Shown: positions 1 through 9,237 of the stretch, one piece after another
Position numbering within the stretch: the stretch's first letter is position 1
How the letters are laid out: every line of letters begins with the position of its first letter
The notes under the pieces: model-generated
Seen by the model: the letters and a program-made list of their open reading frames with translations, nothing else
Told to the model about the DNA's origin: nothing
Databases searched by the model: none
Origin: Kyrpidia spormannii
GTDB taxonomy: Bacteria; Bacillota; Bacilli; Kyrpidiales; Kyrpidiaceae
Length of the DNA: 64,000 nt
NCBI RefSeq assembly: GCF_002804065.1
Contig: NZ_CP024955.1
Span: 3,286,001 to 3,350,000, forward strand
Direction: 5' to 3'
Made by a program: the position numbers and the translations under genes

Positions 1-659
1 CCGTCCCCGCCTCCGTCCAAGGCCGCCCGGGGTTCGAAACGGGCCACCTCGGGCTGCAGGCCCTCAATCTCCGCGGACGGAATATACGGAGGATTGGAGA
101 CGACGATATCCGCTCGCTGCTTATGGTCGAGCAACGGGAAGAGGAGATCCCCTTGTACCAGGGTGACCCGATCCGCCACCCCGTGCCGCCATATATTCCG
201 GGAAGCCACCTGAAACGCCCCGGGTGATACGTCGATGCCAACGATCCGGACCCCGGGCCAGTGGTGAGCCAGGGCCACAGCCAGGGCGCCGCTGCCTGTA
301 CCCACATCGGCGATCAGCGGGCGTTCCCACATGGAGCGCCACCCCAGAACCCGCTCCACCAGCCCTTCGGTCTCCGGGCGGGGAATGAGGACCTCGGGGC
401 CGACTTCGAGTTCCAACCCGTAAAACTCCACCACCCCGGTGATGTACTGCAGGGGCTCCCGACGGGCCCGGCGGCTGACACCTTCGGCAATCCGCCGCTC
501 CTCTTCCGGGGTGAGCACCCGGTCCGGATGAGCGTAGAGATACGCTTTGCCCACGCCCAGCACCCGCTGGATGAGCACCTCGGCGCTCAACCGAGCATCC
601 TCCACCCCGGCTTTTCGCAACTGCGCCACGGCCGCCTTCAATGCTTCGTGAACAGTCAC
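1..659 (-). CDS. prmC: Peptide chain release factor N5-glutamine methyltransferase PrmC (3' part cut by window edge)
   Basis: PrmC methylates the glutamine of the GGQ motif of release factors RF1 and RF2, using S-adenosylmethionine. The reading frame is open from a GTG at 659 to the left edge without a stop, so the C-terminal part lies outside the window. The translation carries the SAM-binding pattern DVGTGSGALAVALA and, near the edge, the NPPY signature of N5-glutamine methyltransferases. It lies 11 bases downstream of prfA, its substrate gene, on the same strand, as in many Firmicutes. A GGGGAGG-like stretch just 5' of the GTG fits a ribosome binding site. Confidence 0.9.
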   Translation of the reverse strand, partial: MTVHEALKAAVAQLRKAGVEDARLSAEVLIQRVLGVGKAYLYAHPDRVLTPEEERRIAEGVSRRARREPLQYITGVVEFYGLELEVGPEVLIPRPETEGLVERVLGWRSMWERPLIADVGTGSGALAVALAHHWPGVRIVGIDVSPGAFQVASRNIWRHGVADRVTLVQGDLLFPLLDHKQRADIVVSNPPYIPSAEIEGLQPEVARFEPRAALDGGGD

Positions 660-670
660 GGGGAGGTTCC

Positions 671-1738
671 TCACTGGGCAATGGATAATTTCTCCACTCG
701 ATCCGCGGCGATCAAGGCGTGGATGATCTCGTCCAAATCGCCGTCGAGCACGGCGTCAAGGCGGTGGAGGGTCAGGCCGATGCGGTGGTCGGTGACGCGA
801 TTCTGGGGAAAATTATACGTGCGAATCCGCTCGCTGCGGTCCCCGGTGCCCACCAGGCTTTTACGGGTTTGGGCCAGCTCCTCCTGCTGCTCCCGGTGAT
901 ATTTTTCGTACAACCGCGCCCGGAGGACCCGCATGGCTTTCTCCCGGTTTTTGAGCTGGGATTTCTCATCTTGGCAGGACACGACGATGCCGGTGGGAAG
1001 GTGGGTGATCCGCACCGCGGACTGGGTGGTGTTTACGCTCTGTCCCCCCGGACCCGTGGAACAAAATGTATCGATGCGAAGATCCTTCTCGTGGATCTCC
1101 ACCTCGACCTCTTCCACCTCGGGCATGACGGCCACGGTGGCCGTGGACGTGTGGATGCGGCCTCCGGATTCGGTGGTGGGCACCCGCTGGACCCGGTGGG
1201 CCCCGCTTTCAAATTTTAACCGGCTGTAAGCCCCCCGGCCCTGAACGCTGAAGACCACTTCTTTGAAGCCTCCAAGATCGGTGGGGTGAGAATCGATCAT
1301 CTCCACCCGCCATCCTTGGCGCTCCGCATATCGGGTGTACATGCGAAACAGGTCGGCGGCGAACAAAGAGGCCTCCTCGCCGCCGGCGGCGCCGCGGATC
1401 TCCACGATGACATTTTTATCGTCGTTGGGGTCCCTGGGCAAAAGAAGAATCTGGAGTTTGGCCTCCAGCTCTTCCCGCCGATGCCCCAGGGCGGCAATCT
1501 CCGATTTCACCCATTCCCGCATCTCCTCGTCCAGGCGCTCCTCAAACATCTCTTTGGCCTCGCGGAGAGCGGAAACCACCTGTTTATACTCCCGGTACGT
1601 TTGAACGGTCTCTTCGAGATCGGCCTGTTCCTTGGAATAGGTCCGCAGTTTCTCCGGATCGGCCAGGACGTCGGGGTCGCACAGGCGGCGGCTCAGATCC
1701 TCATAGCGTTCCTCGATCGCCTGAAGTTTGTCCCACAT
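671..1738 (-). CDS. prfA: Peptide chain release factor 1
   Basis: RF1 reads UAA and UAG stop codons and triggers peptide release on the ribosome. The 355-residue length is normal. The anticodon-like PxT element is seen as VPTTESGG and the catalytic GGQ loop as [10 protein letters not shown]. An in-frame extension upstream is open, but I chose the ATG opening MWDKLQ at 1738 because GGAGG lies about seven bases before it; another ATG six bases upstream is almost on top of the Shine-Dalgarno sequence. The gene is followed directly by prmC, so the factor and its modifying enzyme are probably co-transcribed from the promoter at 1794-1822. Confidence 0.95.
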   Translation of the reverse strand: MWDKLQAIEERYEDLSRRLCDPDVLADPEKLRTYSKEQADLEETVQTYREYKQVVSALREAKEMFEERLDEEMREWVKSEIAALGHRREELEAKLQILLLPRDPNDDKNVIVEIRGAAGGEEASLFAADLFRMYTRYAERQGWRVEMIDSHPTDLGGFKEVVFSVQGRGAYSRLKFESGAHRVQRVPTTESGGRIHTSTATVAVMPEVEEVEVEIHEKDLRIDTFCSTGPGGQSVNTTQSAVRITHLPTGIVVSCQDEKSQLKNREKAMRVLRARLYEKYHREQQEELAQTRKSLVGTGDRSERIRTYNFPQNRVTDHRIGLTLHRLDAVLDGDLDEIIHALIAADRVEKLSIAQ

Positions 1739-1793
1739 GGTCATTCCTCCTTGACCGTATCGCCCAGCCGCACATAAACGATACCATTCTAAC

Positions 1794-1822
1794 ATTATAA
1801 AGGAATTCCCTGGCCGGGAAAA
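1794..1822 (-). promoter_or_regulatory. Candidate sigma-A promoter of prfA
   Basis: On the minus strand a perfect -10 hexamer TATAAT (1794-1799) is preceded after 17 bases by TTTTCC (1817-1822), a poor -35 match. It lies about 55 bases upstream of the prfA start. The -10 is convincing, the -35 weak. Confidence 0.45.
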
Positions 1823-1915
1823 CCGAAGGAGGCGAAAATGCGGGATTTTCCTCTTTCGTCCCCGGTCAATTGGTTGTACAATGGGGATCGGTGTTTCGAT
1901 TCGGGGGTGAGTAGG

Positions 1916-2149
1916 GTGAAACAGGCAGAACTTGATGAATGGGCCAAGGAGTTGGCACCGGAACTGGGGGAATCTCCGGCCCGCACCCGGGAGTTGGTGC
2001 AGGCGGTGTACGACGGGCTTGCCCGCTACAACGCTCTTGAATCTTTCCCCGCAGAGACGATCCGGACGACGATCCGCTGTCACCTCAAGGCCTTTTGGCC
2101 GCGGTTTCGCACGGCTTCGGGGCCTGGCGGACGGTCCATCAGCCGATAA
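1916..2149 (+). CDS. Small hypothetical protein (77 aa)
   Basis: I do not recognise the family. The GTG at 1916 follows a GGGGGTGAG-type ribosome binding site, and the product opens [18 protein letters not shown]. It is soluble, with charged amphipathic helices and no membrane segment, cysteine pair or signal peptide. It is divergent from prfA, and a stem-loop at 2156-2181 closes it. A longer reading from an ATG at 1838 is possible, but lacks a good ribosome binding site and has a less protein-like N-terminus. The reality of the gene rests on its start signals, its stop before a hairpin and helical composition. Confidence 0.5.
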   Translation: MKQAELDEWAKELAPELGESPARTRELVQAVYDGLARYNALESFPAETIRTTIRCHLKAFWPRFRTASGPGGRSISR

Positions 2150-2155
2150 ACGTTA

Positions 2156-2181
2156 CAAAGCCACCGACGCCGGTGGCTTTG
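2156..2181. terminator. Stem-loop between convergent genes
   Basis: CAAAGCCACCG and CGGTGGCTTTG form a perfect 11-base-pair stem around a 4-base loop. It sits between the convergent small ORF and the lipoprotein gene and could stop transcription from both sides. T-runs after the stem are short on both strands. Confidence 0.55.
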
Positions 2182-2211
2182 ATTGTGCATGTTCACGTTT
2201 TGAGTCCGGGG

Positions 2212-2886
2212 TCACGGGCCTCGAAAGGGAGGTGCCGGAGTGGGCGGTGTGTTGACCGAATTCCTGGCCGGGGAGGGCGCGGGGGGTTCGAGTTTGGGCT
2301 TGACCGCAGGAATCTGTCGCTGCCACTGGTCGATCCTCGACTGAAAATCGCTCACCGGTCTTCCCGCCCGCACGGCGTCGGCCACGTCTTCAATCTGCCG
2401 CAGCAAGGTCCGGTCTTCGGTGATATGCGCCTCGTTGATGACCGGCGCCGTGATCAGAAGCCGCTGGCGAATCTCGGTTTTCACTTGCTCCGTGCGCTCG
2501 GCGTCCCGAATGGGCATGGATACGCGAATTCCAATGAAAGCCCGGTGATTCCGGACCACTGCCGCCGCCGACTGCACCCCGGGTACCGAAGAGGCCACAT
2601 CCGCCAATCGGTCGGCCAAAGCCGCCTCTCCGCCAGCCACACCCGCACCGGAGCGGGGAGATGGCAGGGTCCCCAGACTAACCGGCGGGTTCAGGACGTC
2701 TTGTCCGTGTGCCCAACGGTTGCGGTCCCCGTCGCCGTCCACATCGATCCGCGACCGGTCCATCTTCGGCGCGGCGGGGGGTTGGGCCCCGGCACCGGGC
2801 TGCCCGATCCCGCATCCCGCGATCACCAGGACCGCCCCCACCGCCGCAGCGGCACCGCTCCGCCAATTTCTCCGCCTCTGCCTCAT
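2212..2886 (-). CDS. YhcN/YlaJ-type sporulation lipoprotein
   Basis: A 224-residue secreted lipoprotein. The N-terminus has a basic start, a hydrophobic stretch and the lipobox LVIAGC, so Cys25 is the expected lipidation site. A low-complexity linker rich in Ala, Pro, Gly and Asp follows, then a domain of about 100 residues. That domain contains LADRLADVASSVPGVQSAAA, a later RVSMPIRDAERTEQVKTEI segment and further helices, as in the YhcN/YlaJ family of Bacillus inner spore membrane lipoproteins. The C-terminal tail is Pro-rich. Its molecular job is not known in the family. It stands alone between rpmE and the convergent small ORF. Confidence 0.75.
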   Translation of the reverse strand: MRQRRRNWRSGAAAAVGAVLVIAGCGIGQPGAGAQPPAAPKMDRSRIDVDGDGDRNRWAHGQDVLNPPVSLGTLPSPRSGAGVAGGEAALADRLADVASSVPGVQSAAAVVRNHRAFIGIRVSMPIRDAERTEQVKTEIRQRLLITAPVINEAHITEDRTLLRQIEDVADAVRAGRPVSDFQSRIDQWQRQIPAVKPKLEPPAPSPARNSVNTPPTPAPPFRGP

Positions 2887-2937
2887 CGCGTCACCTCCTC
2901 ACCTCGGCTTTAATGTGCCCAGGTGAGAAAGGATTGA

Positions 2938-2987
2938 AACAACAAAGCCGACTCCCATCCTTCCGGAAGCGATCCGGGGAGCCGGCT
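2938..2987 (-). terminator. Intrinsic terminator of rpmE
   Basis: On the minus strand AGCCGGCTCCC (from 2987) pairs imperfectly with GGGAGTCGGCT (to 2946), followed by the T-rich TTGTTGTTT. It starts about 25 bases after the rpmE stop. Confidence 0.75.
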
Positions 2988-3012
2988 CATCGGCGGAATG
3001 CCGCATGGCCAT

Positions 3013-3210
3013 TCACATGTTGTATTTCTTCTTAAACCGCTCGACGCGCCCGCCGGTGTCGACAAACTTCTGCTTGCCGGTGAAAAACGGATGGCATTTC
3101 GAGCAGATCTCCACCCGCAGGTTCTCTTTTACCGAGCCGGTCTCAAAAGTTTCCCCGCAGGCACACGTCACTTTTGTAATCTTAAACTCCGGATGAATTC
3201 CAGCCTTCAC
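3013..3210 (-). CDS. rpmE: 50S ribosomal protein L31, zinc-binding type
   Basis: L31 is a small protein of the large ribosomal subunit. The 65-residue product keeps the four zinc cysteines of the C+ type: Cys16 and Cys18 (CAC) and Cys36 and Cys39 (CSKC), so it needs zinc. I preferred the GTG at 3210 (opening VKAGIHPEF) because AGGTG lies seven bases upstream and family members open with MKAGIHP; a GTG at 3216 would add two residues. It has its own strong promoter and a terminator, so it is probably monocistronic. Confidence 0.93.
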   Translation of the reverse strand: MKAGIHPEFKITKVTCACGETFETGSVKENLRVEICSKCHPFFTGKQKFVDTGGRVERFKKKYNM

Positions 3211-3266
3211 GAACACTCACCTGCCTTCCTCGGACACCTCCGCACAAAACGAAAGCGCCAAGGTAC

Positions 3267-3296
3267 ATTATATCGCCATCGCACCGTAGATCGCAA
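3267..3296 (-). promoter_or_regulatory. Sigma-A promoter of rpmE
   Basis: TTGCGA (3291-3296) and a perfect TATAAT (3267-3272) are 18 bases apart on the minus strand, about 57 bases before the start codon. No zinc-uptake-regulator box was recognised. Confidence 0.65.
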
Positions 3297-3318
3297 TGGA
3301 AAGTTCGCCCGCCGCCCC

Positions 3319-3615
3319 TCACCATTTTGGCCGATGCTCTTGGAGGTCTTTCATCATATTGGCAAAGGTTTCTCGGTCGATCTCTCCCCGGGCGTAGCGC
3401 TCGCGCAGCACCTGTTCCGCCCGGTCGCCGGACCACCCGCCCCCGGGAGCGGCGTGTCCACCGTACCGCCTGACCAAGAAAACGATAAACCAGATCACCA
3501 AGCCCACAATGATAATCCACAGGAGAAAGCCAAGTCCCATCATGCCAAACATGCCCATCGGCCACCACCCCCAATCTGTGCCCGGTCCGACACCAGGTCC
3601 ATATCCGTACATCAT
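3319..3615 (-). CDS. Small membrane protein with SHOCT domain
   Basis: A 98-residue protein. The N-terminus is rich in Gly, Tyr, Trp and Met. A strong transmembrane helix follows at about residues 24-50 (MGLGFLLWIIIVGLVIWFIV), then a basic loop. The C-terminal 30 residues, including AEQVLRERYARGEIDRETF, match the short C-terminal SHOCT domain, which is found at the ends of many bacterial membrane proteins and is thought to mediate oligomerisation. Function unknown. It lies upstream of rpmE on the same strand, 108 bases away, but rpmE has its own promoter. Confidence 0.75.
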   Translation of the reverse strand: MMYGYGPGVGPGTDWGWWPMGMFGMMGLGFLLWIIIVGLVIWFIVFLVRRYGGHAAPGGGWSGDRAEQVLRERYARGEIDRETFANMMKDLQEHRPKW

Positions 3616-3855
3616 TCACTCATCCCCCTTGCTTGGGCTGAGGGCACCAAAGGCATTGGGTCCGCGGCACCCTGCAATTTTATTGTATCATGAAGAAGGG
3701 ACGGCCAACACGTTACGGCTTGGAACAAAGGCGAATTCTTCGCATCTTTTGCCGGAAAACTCTTGTTCTTCCACTTCAACCCGTTATTCTCATGCTGAAC
3801 AAAATCCGCGGAGGCCGGGCTCCAGCGCCTCACCGTGCAGAAAGGGTGATCGTGT

Positions 3856-4998
3856 ATGAAAATTGTGATTGCTCCAGATTCGTATAAAGGTAGTCTAAGC
3901 GCCGTGAAGGTGGCGGCGGCCATGGCAAGGGCGGCCCGGGAGGTGTTCCCAGACGCCCAGGTGGAGGAGATCCCCATGGCCGATGGCGGCGAAGGCACGG
4001 TAGACGCACTGGCAGCCGCGACGGGGGGCCGGCGCGTGCAAACCCGGGTGACGGGCCCGCTCGGCGCCCCGGTTGAAGCCACCTTCGCCATCCTCGGGGA
4101 CAGCCGCACGGCGGTGATCGAGATGGCCCAAGCGTCGGGGCTGCCCTTGATCCCAAAGGATCGGCGGGATCCCGGCCGGGCGTCCACCTTCGGTACCGGC
4201 GAGTTAATCCGGGCAGCTCTGGACGAAGGATGTGATACACTCTTGATCGGCCTGGGGGGGTCGGCGACCAACGATGCCGGCGCGGGTATGTTGCAGGCTT
4301 TGGGAGCCCGGATCGTCGATGCGGAAGGCCAGGATCTCCCTCCCGGCGGTCTCGCCCTGGCCCGGGCAGCCCGGGTCGATCTTCAACACCTGGATCCCCG
4401 GCTGGCTGGCGTACGGGTCCGGGCCGCCTGCGACGTGGACAATCCCTTGATCGGCCCCCAGGGCGCCAGCGCAATATTCGGCCCACAGAAAGGCGCCACT
4501 CCCGAACTGGTACGGACGTTGGACGAGGCTCTGGAACATTTTGGCCGGTTGCTTGAGGCCGCCACCGGGCGGAGCGTCCTGGATCTGCCGGGGGCAGGCG
4601 CGGCGGGAGGACTCGGGGCCGGTCTAGTGGCCGGGCTCGGCGCCTCCCTGGAACGCGGCGTGGGCTTGGTGGCCGAAGCGGTCAAGCTTCCCGACCGAGT
4701 GCGGGACGCAGATTTGGTCCTGACAGGAGAAGGAAATACGGACCACCAGACCGCCCGCGGAAAAACGCCAATGGGCGTACTGGAGATCGCCGCTTCCCTG
4801 GGTGTGCCGGTCGTGATTTTGTCCGGTGGACTGGGGCCTGGATATGATGAGCTTCGCCGGATCGGGCCCGCGGCCTGTTTTAGCGCGGTACCCGGACCGT
4901 GCACATTGGATGAAGCCATTGCCGCCGGAGAAGCTGGGGTTTACCGTGCAGCCAAAGAGATCTTGCTCACCTGGCGAATGGCCAGGGGAATTCGCTGA
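3856..4998 (+). CDS. glxK: Glycerate 2-kinase
   Basis: Phosphorylates D-glycerate to 2-phosphoglycerate with ATP, feeding C2/C3 acids into lower glycolysis. The 380-residue length and motifs match the GlxK/GarK family: MKIVIAPDSYKGSLSA at the N-terminus, PMADGGEGT, the glycine-rich LLIGLGGSATNDAGAG, and LTGEGNTDHQTARGKTP near the C-terminus. ATG start at 3856 preceded by AAAGGGTG. It is transcribed opposite to its neighbours and seems a separate unit; no partner enzyme of glyoxylate or glycolate metabolism is adjacent. The 240 bases upstream, shared with the divergent SHOCT gene, hold no further gene that I can support. Confidence 0.92.
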   Translation: MKIVIAPDSYKGSLSAVKVAAAMARAAREVFPDAQVEEIPMADGGEGTVDALAAATGGRRVQTRVTGPLGAPVEATFAILGDSRTAVIEMAQASGLPLIPKDRRDPGRASTFGTGELIRAALDEGCDTLLIGLGGSATNDAGAGMLQALGARIVDAEGQDLPPGGLALARAARVDLQHLDPRLAGVRVRAACDVDNPLIGPQGASAIFGPQKGATPELVRTLDEALEHFGRLLEAATGRSVLDLPGAGAAGGLGAGLVAGLGASLERGVGLVAEAVKLPDRVRDADLVLTGEGNTDHQTARGKTPMGVLEIAASLGVPVVILSGGLGPGYDELRRIGPAACFSAVPGPCTLDEAIAAGEAGVYRAAKEILLTWRMARGIR

Positions 4999-5064
4999 GG
5001 CGATGAAACCCGTTCGCAATCTTCGGGGCGGTCGCGGGAGGTCTGGAAAAGTCTAAGGCCCCCT

Positions 5065-6321
5065 TTAAGCCCGGGCACTGCGCTCCCGCACATCCAGCGT
5101 AGCCAGAAACTCGGCGTTTGTCTTTGTCTCTTTCAGTTTCTTCAGGAATAGTTCGGTGAAGTCCGGGGTATCACTCATGGCCCGCCGCATGGCCCAAAGG
5201 CGGTCCAGTTGCTCCGGGGTGAGGAGCAACTCTTCCCGCCGGGTGCCCGAGCGCCGGATGTCGATGGCCGGGAAAATCCGCTTTTCGGCCAGGCGCCGAT
5301 CGAGGTGAAGTTCCATATTGCCGGTTCCCTTGAATTCTTCGTAGATCACATCGTCCATTCGAGATCCGGTGTCGATGAGGGCTGTGGCGAGGATGGTCAG
5401 GCTGCCGCCTTCCTCGATGTTCCGGGCGGCTCCGAAAAAGCGTTTGGGCCGGTGGAACGCGGCGGGGTCGATTCCGCCGGACAGAGTGCGGCCACTCGGG
5501 GGAATGACCAAATTGTACGCCCGGGCGAGGCGGGTAATGCTGTCCAGGAGAATGACCACGTCCCGCTTGTGCTCCACCAGGCGCTGGGCGCGTTCCAGAA
5601 CCAGCTCGGCCACCTTAATATGATTGTCGGGCACTTCGTCAAAGGTCGAGGCCACCACTTCGCCCTTGACAGAACGCTGCATATCGGTCACTTCTTCCGG
5701 CCGCTCGTCTATCAGCAGAATAAACAACTCGATCTCCGGATAGTTGGTGCCGATGCTGTTGGCGATCTCTTTGAGAAGAAGGGTCTTCCCGGCTTTGGGC
5801 GGCGCGACGATCAGCCCCCGCTGGCCGAGCCCCACCGGAGCGATCAGGTCGATGATTCGCGCCGACAGCCGGTCCGGAGTCGTTTCCAAGATGAGCTTTT
5901 TATTCGGAAAAAGCGGGGTCAGCGCGGCAAAATGCAGCCGTTCCGCGGCAGCTTCCGGGCTCGTGCCATTCACCGCCTCGACGTGCAGCAAACCGAAATA
6001 CCGCTCGTTGTCCTTGGGCGGCCGAACCTTTCCCGACACTCGGTCCCCGGTCCGCAAGTCAAACCGGCGAATCTGGGAAGCGGCCACATAGATGTCCTCG
6101 TTGCTGGGCAGATAGCCGATGGGCCGCAGAAATCCGTAGCCATCGGGCATGATCTCCAATACGCCCTCGGCAAACATGAACCCGTCCCGTTCGGCCAGCG
6201 CTTTCAAGATGGCAAAAATCAATTCTTTTTTCTTCATCTGGCCATAATGCTGAATTTGGTATTCTTTCGCCAGCTTATACAACTCGGTGAGTTTTTTCGA
6301 TTCCAATTCCCCAATGTGCAA
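5065..6321 (-). CDS. rho: Transcription termination factor Rho
   Basis: Rho is a hexameric RNA-dependent ATPase that terminates transcription, notably antisense and untranslated RNA. The 418 residues show the N-terminal helical domain ([24 protein letters not shown]), an OSB/CSD RNA-binding domain with DGYGFLR at about 60-66, Walker A APPKAGKT at 173-180, Walker B with [13 protein letters not shown] near 203-215, and the R-finger region near the C-terminus. The start is a TTG at 6321 with AGGTGA upstream; the local N-terminal alignment to Bacillus Rho supports it. It lies between glpX and the glycerate kinase, a common order near prfA-rpmE in Bacilli. Confidence 0.96.
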   Translation of the reverse strand: MHIGELESKKLTELYKLAKEYQIQHYGQMKKKELIFAILKALAERDGFMFAEGVLEIMPDGYGFLRPIGYLPSNEDIYVAASQIRRFDLRTGDRVSGKVRPPKDNERYFGLLHVEAVNGTSPEAAAERLHFAALTPLFPNKKLILETTPDRLSARIIDLIAPVGLGQRGLIVAPPKAGKTLLLKEIANSIGTNYPEIELFILLIDERPEEVTDMQRSVKGEVVASTFDEVPDNHIKVAELVLERAQRLVEHKRDVVILLDSITRLARAYNLVIPPSGRTLSGGIDPAAFHRPKRFFGAARNIEEGGSLTILATALIDTGSRMDDVIYEEFKGTGNMELHLDRRLAEKRIFPAIDIRRSGTRREELLLTPEQLDRLWAMRRAMSDTPDFTELFLKKLKETKTNAEFLATLDVRERSARA

Positions 6322-6482
6322 ATGCTGTCACCTGCATTTCGGATAATTTCATGCATAACCTGGCCCGGCCCGGGAACCCGGCCAACGTTGAACAAACGGC
6401 GAGCTTCGAAACGGTGAAACCTTATCAGGAAGGTGGAATGGAAGGAGGCAGTTGGGGCCGGTGCCAAACCGGCAGCCGGCCA

Positions 6483-7451
6483 TCAGCGAAGAACGAGATG
6501 AGGTTTGCGGTCCAACCGGTGTCTCGCTTCAATGAACCGGACGGTGCCCGTTCTCGCACGCATGACCAGCGAGTGTGTCTTGGCCGTGTTTTTCGACAAA
6601 AACCGCACGCCGTGAAGCAATTCCCCTTCGGTGACCCCGGTGGCGGCAAAGATCGCATCGTCCCCGCGCACCAAATCTTCCAGGGTTAGCACCTTCCGGG
6701 GATCACCGATCCCCATCGTCCGACAGCGTTCCCGCTCGGCATCGTCCTGGGGAACCAGGCGTCCTTGGAACTCACCGCCCAGACATTTTAACGCGGCGGC
6801 AGCCAGGACCCCCTCCGGAGCTCCGCCGGTCCCGAACATGATGTCCACTCCGACTTCCTCGAAAGCCGTATTGATGGCTGCCGCGACATCTCCGTCGGTG
6901 ATGAGTTTAATCCGCGCGCCGGCACTGCGGATCTCTTCAATCAAGGATTCGTGGCGCGGGCGATCGAGCAGGATGGCCACCACTTCACTGATATGTTTAT
7001 CATTGGCTTTGGCGACTTCCATCAAATTCTCTTTCACCGTGGCATCCAGGTGGATCCTTCCTTTGGCCCGGGGGCCCGCGGCGATCTTCTCCATGTACAT
7101 GTCCGGGGCGTGCAGCAGGGTTCCCCGGGGCGCCGCTGCCACCACCGTAATGGCGTTCCACAATCCCTTGGCGACGATGTTCGTGCCCTCCAAGGGATCC
7201 ACAGCCACATCGACCTCCGGGGCGCTCCCGGTTCCGAGGTGTTCCCCGATATACAACATCGGGGCCTCGTCCATCTCCCCTTCACCGATCACCACAATAC
7301 CGTTCATGTTCACCGTGTCAAACATGCGGCGCATCGCCGTGGTGGCGGCGTCATCGGCCTCCATCTTCTTGCCGGTGCCCATCCACCGCGCCGAGGCCAG
7401 GGCGGCCACCTCGGTCACCCGAACCAATTCCATGGCTAATTCCCGTTCCAC
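6483..7451 (-). CDS. glpX: Class II fructose-1,6-bisphosphatase
   Basis: Hydrolyses fructose 1,6-bisphosphate to fructose 6-phosphate, an irreversible gluconeogenic step. The product contains the metal-site segments [12 protein letters not shown] and DPLEGTN of class II enzymes, and [12 protein letters not shown] and [17 protein letters not shown]. The GTG at 7451 ([10 protein letters not shown]) has GGGAGG nine bases upstream and gives 322 residues, the usual length; an upstream in-frame start at 7481 would add ten. It is placed before rho, as in Bacillus. With fba and fsa nearby, it forms a cluster of sugar-phosphate genes, though not a single operon. Confidence 0.94.
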   Translation of the reverse strand: MERELAMELVRVTEVAALASARWMGTGKKMEADDAATTAMRRMFDTVNMNGIVVIGEGEMDEAPMLYIGEHLGTGSAPEVDVAVDPLEGTNIVAKGLWNAITVVAAAPRGTLLHAPDMYMEKIAAGPRAKGRIHLDATVKENLMEVAKANDKHISEVVAILLDRPRHESLIEEIRSAGARIKLITDGDVAAAINTAFEEVGVDIMFGTGGAPEGVLAAAALKCLGGEFQGRLVPQDDAERERCRTMGIGDPRKVLTLEDLVRGDDAIFAATGVTEGELLHGVRFLSKNTAKTHSLVMRARTGTVRFIEARHRLDRKPHLVLR

Positions 7452-7608
7452 CCGGTCCGCCTCCCTACGATCACTCTCCACCTTTAACTATAGCACGACA
7501 AAGCCGTCTCCAAAAGCACGCCCAGGCAGGAAGCGACCCATACGATATGAATCTATCAAGTGACGGGTTCGATATTCGAGATGAATTTCGGGTACGGAGG
7601 TGGTCGGG

Positions 7609-9198
7609 GTGCGGAGGTGGATCGGCGTCGCTTTAGCCCTCTTGATCGCCCTGGGATCCACGTCCCTGGTGGTCAAGACCGCCGCTTATCCCGAACGCTC
7701 CTGGGTTCAATTGGCTGCAGCCGCCGCGCATTACGCGCATAGGACCTTTGAAAGCGAATGGGCCAAGGCCTTTGCCTCCCGGGAGGAGCCCGCTGCCCGG
7801 GATGTCGCTCCCGGAAAGCCGCAGACCGCTTCACCCATCACCTATGAGATCGAGGCCAAGTTAGACCCTCAACAACATCAGATCCGCGGCCGAGAAACCG
7901 TGGAATGGCGGGAGCCCTTGCCGAGCCCGGTCCACTTCTATCTCTATCCCCTAAATCCCGGCGGCATTCAGGTTCACGGGGTATACCGAGATGGAAAGAG
8001 CGTCCCCTATCAGGTGCTGGGGGAACAACTGCTGATACAAGTCGGGTCCGGGACTTCCAAACGGCTGACCCTGGAGTTTACCACAGACATCCCCAGCGGC
8101 GGGACCCGTTACGGGGAGCGGGACGGGGTATGGATTCTCGCCTATTGGTATCCCATCCTCGCATCCCTGGATCAAACAGGTTGGATCACTCCACCTCCGT
8201 CCAAGGGATTCGGTGAACCCTATATCGTCGACACCGCGGACTACCGGGTCACATGGACGGCACCGAAGGGGATGACTTGGTACGCCTCTGCCCCGGCGCA
8301 AAGCGCCGTGCCCTCGGGTGATGGGACGGTCACCGTCAAGATGGACGGACGCGCCCTGCGCAATTTTGCCCTGGTGGGGTCGGCGGGGTACCAGGACACA
8401 ACCCTGACTTTGGCTGACGGCTTGACGGTCCACCTCGGCCTCCTCGCCCCGGAACACCGCGTTGCACTTGAAGCCACGGCAACGGCGGCCTTGAACCTTT
8501 ACCGCGCCCGATTTGGCCCCTTGCCGACCCAGGCGGTGGCCTTGGTGGAGACTCCGCCCGGCACCACCTTCGCCCAGGAGCTGCCAAATTTAGCGCTGAT
8601 CGACGTTGACCTGTGGAACGGGCAGATGCCCGAGCAGGACGCCGACCGGTGGACGGCCCACGAACTCGCCCATCTGTGGTGGTATAGCGCCGTGGGCGAT
8701 TACGAAGGGCTGACGCCGTGGATGGATGAAGGGCTGGCGGATTACAGCTCCTATCTTTATGAAGAAAGCCGATACGGCCCGGAAGCGTACGAAGCGGCCA
8801 TGAATCGCCTGACGAGTTGGTTTCGGGAAGGTCGGTCTTATTCGCCGGGCCACCCGGGCGTTGCCCTTCCCACCCGGGACCTCGGGGCAACAGAGCGGCC
8901 CTATGAAGATTTTGACACCGAATGGCAGTATTACTTCCTCGAATATCTCCGCCCCGTCCTCATGTACCGGGATCTGCGCCAGGCCATGGGGGACGACCGG
9001 TTTTTCTCCTGGCTGCAAACCCTCTACCGTCAACACGTGGGCGAGGTCCTCACCGCGGACCGGTGGCGGGACAGCCTACAGCAGGCCGACCCCGCAGCCC
9101 TGGAGCGGGCAAACTTGTGGCTCGACGCCCCTTATCGCACTGTCCTTCGCCAGCTGGATCCGGGCGGCAATCTGCATCCTGCGAACGAGACACCGTGA
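7609..9198 (+). CDS. Secreted or anchored M1-like zinc metallopeptidase
   Basis: A 529-residue protein with an N-terminal hydrophobic segment (WIGVALALLIALGSTSLVV, about residues 4-23), so it is probably exported or membrane anchored. A beta-rich N-domain is followed by a gluzincin zinc site HELAHLWW (His351, Glu352, His355) and, 18 residues after the second His, the third ligand in WMDEGLADY. This HEXXH-18-E spacing defines M1 and related peptidases. The GAMEN exopeptidase motif is not seen; QELPNLALI occupies its expected place, so classical aminopeptidase activity is doubtful. GTG at 7609 chosen because GGAGG lies eight bases upstream. Divergent from glpX. Confidence 0.85.
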   Translation: MRRWIGVALALLIALGSTSLVVKTAAYPERSWVQLAAAAAHYAHRTFESEWAKAFASREEPAARDVAPGKPQTASPITYEIEAKLDPQQHQIRGRETVEWREPLPSPVHFYLYPLNPGGIQVHGVYRDGKSVPYQVLGEQLLIQVGSGTSKRLTLEFTTDIPSGGTRYGERDGVWILAYWYPILASLDQTGWITPPPSKGFGEPYIVDTADYRVTWTAPKGMTWYASAPAQSAVPSGDGTVTVKMDGRALRNFALVGSAGYQDTTLTLADGLTVHLGLLAPEHRVALEATATAALNLYRARFGPLPTQAVALVETPPGTTFAQELPNLALIDVDLWNGQMPEQDADRWTAHELAHLWWYSAVGDYEGLTPWMDEGLADYSSYLYEESRYGPEAYEAAMNRLTSWFREGRSYSPGHPGVALPTRDLGATERPYEDFDTEWQYYFLEYLRPVLMYRDLRQAMGDDRFFSWLQTLYRQHVGEVLTADRWRDSLQQADPAALERANLWLDAPYRTVLRQLDPGGNLHPANETP

Positions 9199-9237
9199 AA
9201 CACCGCCGGCCGGCTGTCGAGTCTCCGGACGATCGAC

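Noticed and set aside
121-681. Minus-strand open frame of 186 codons at the left edge
   Set aside because: It reads prmC in another frame; the true prmC frame shows the methyltransferase motifs and NPPY and is open to the window edge.
2095-2913. Plus-strand frame opposite the lipoprotein gene
   Set aside because: Antisense reading of a gene with a clear lipobox; Arg/Pro/His-rich and without a ribosome binding site.
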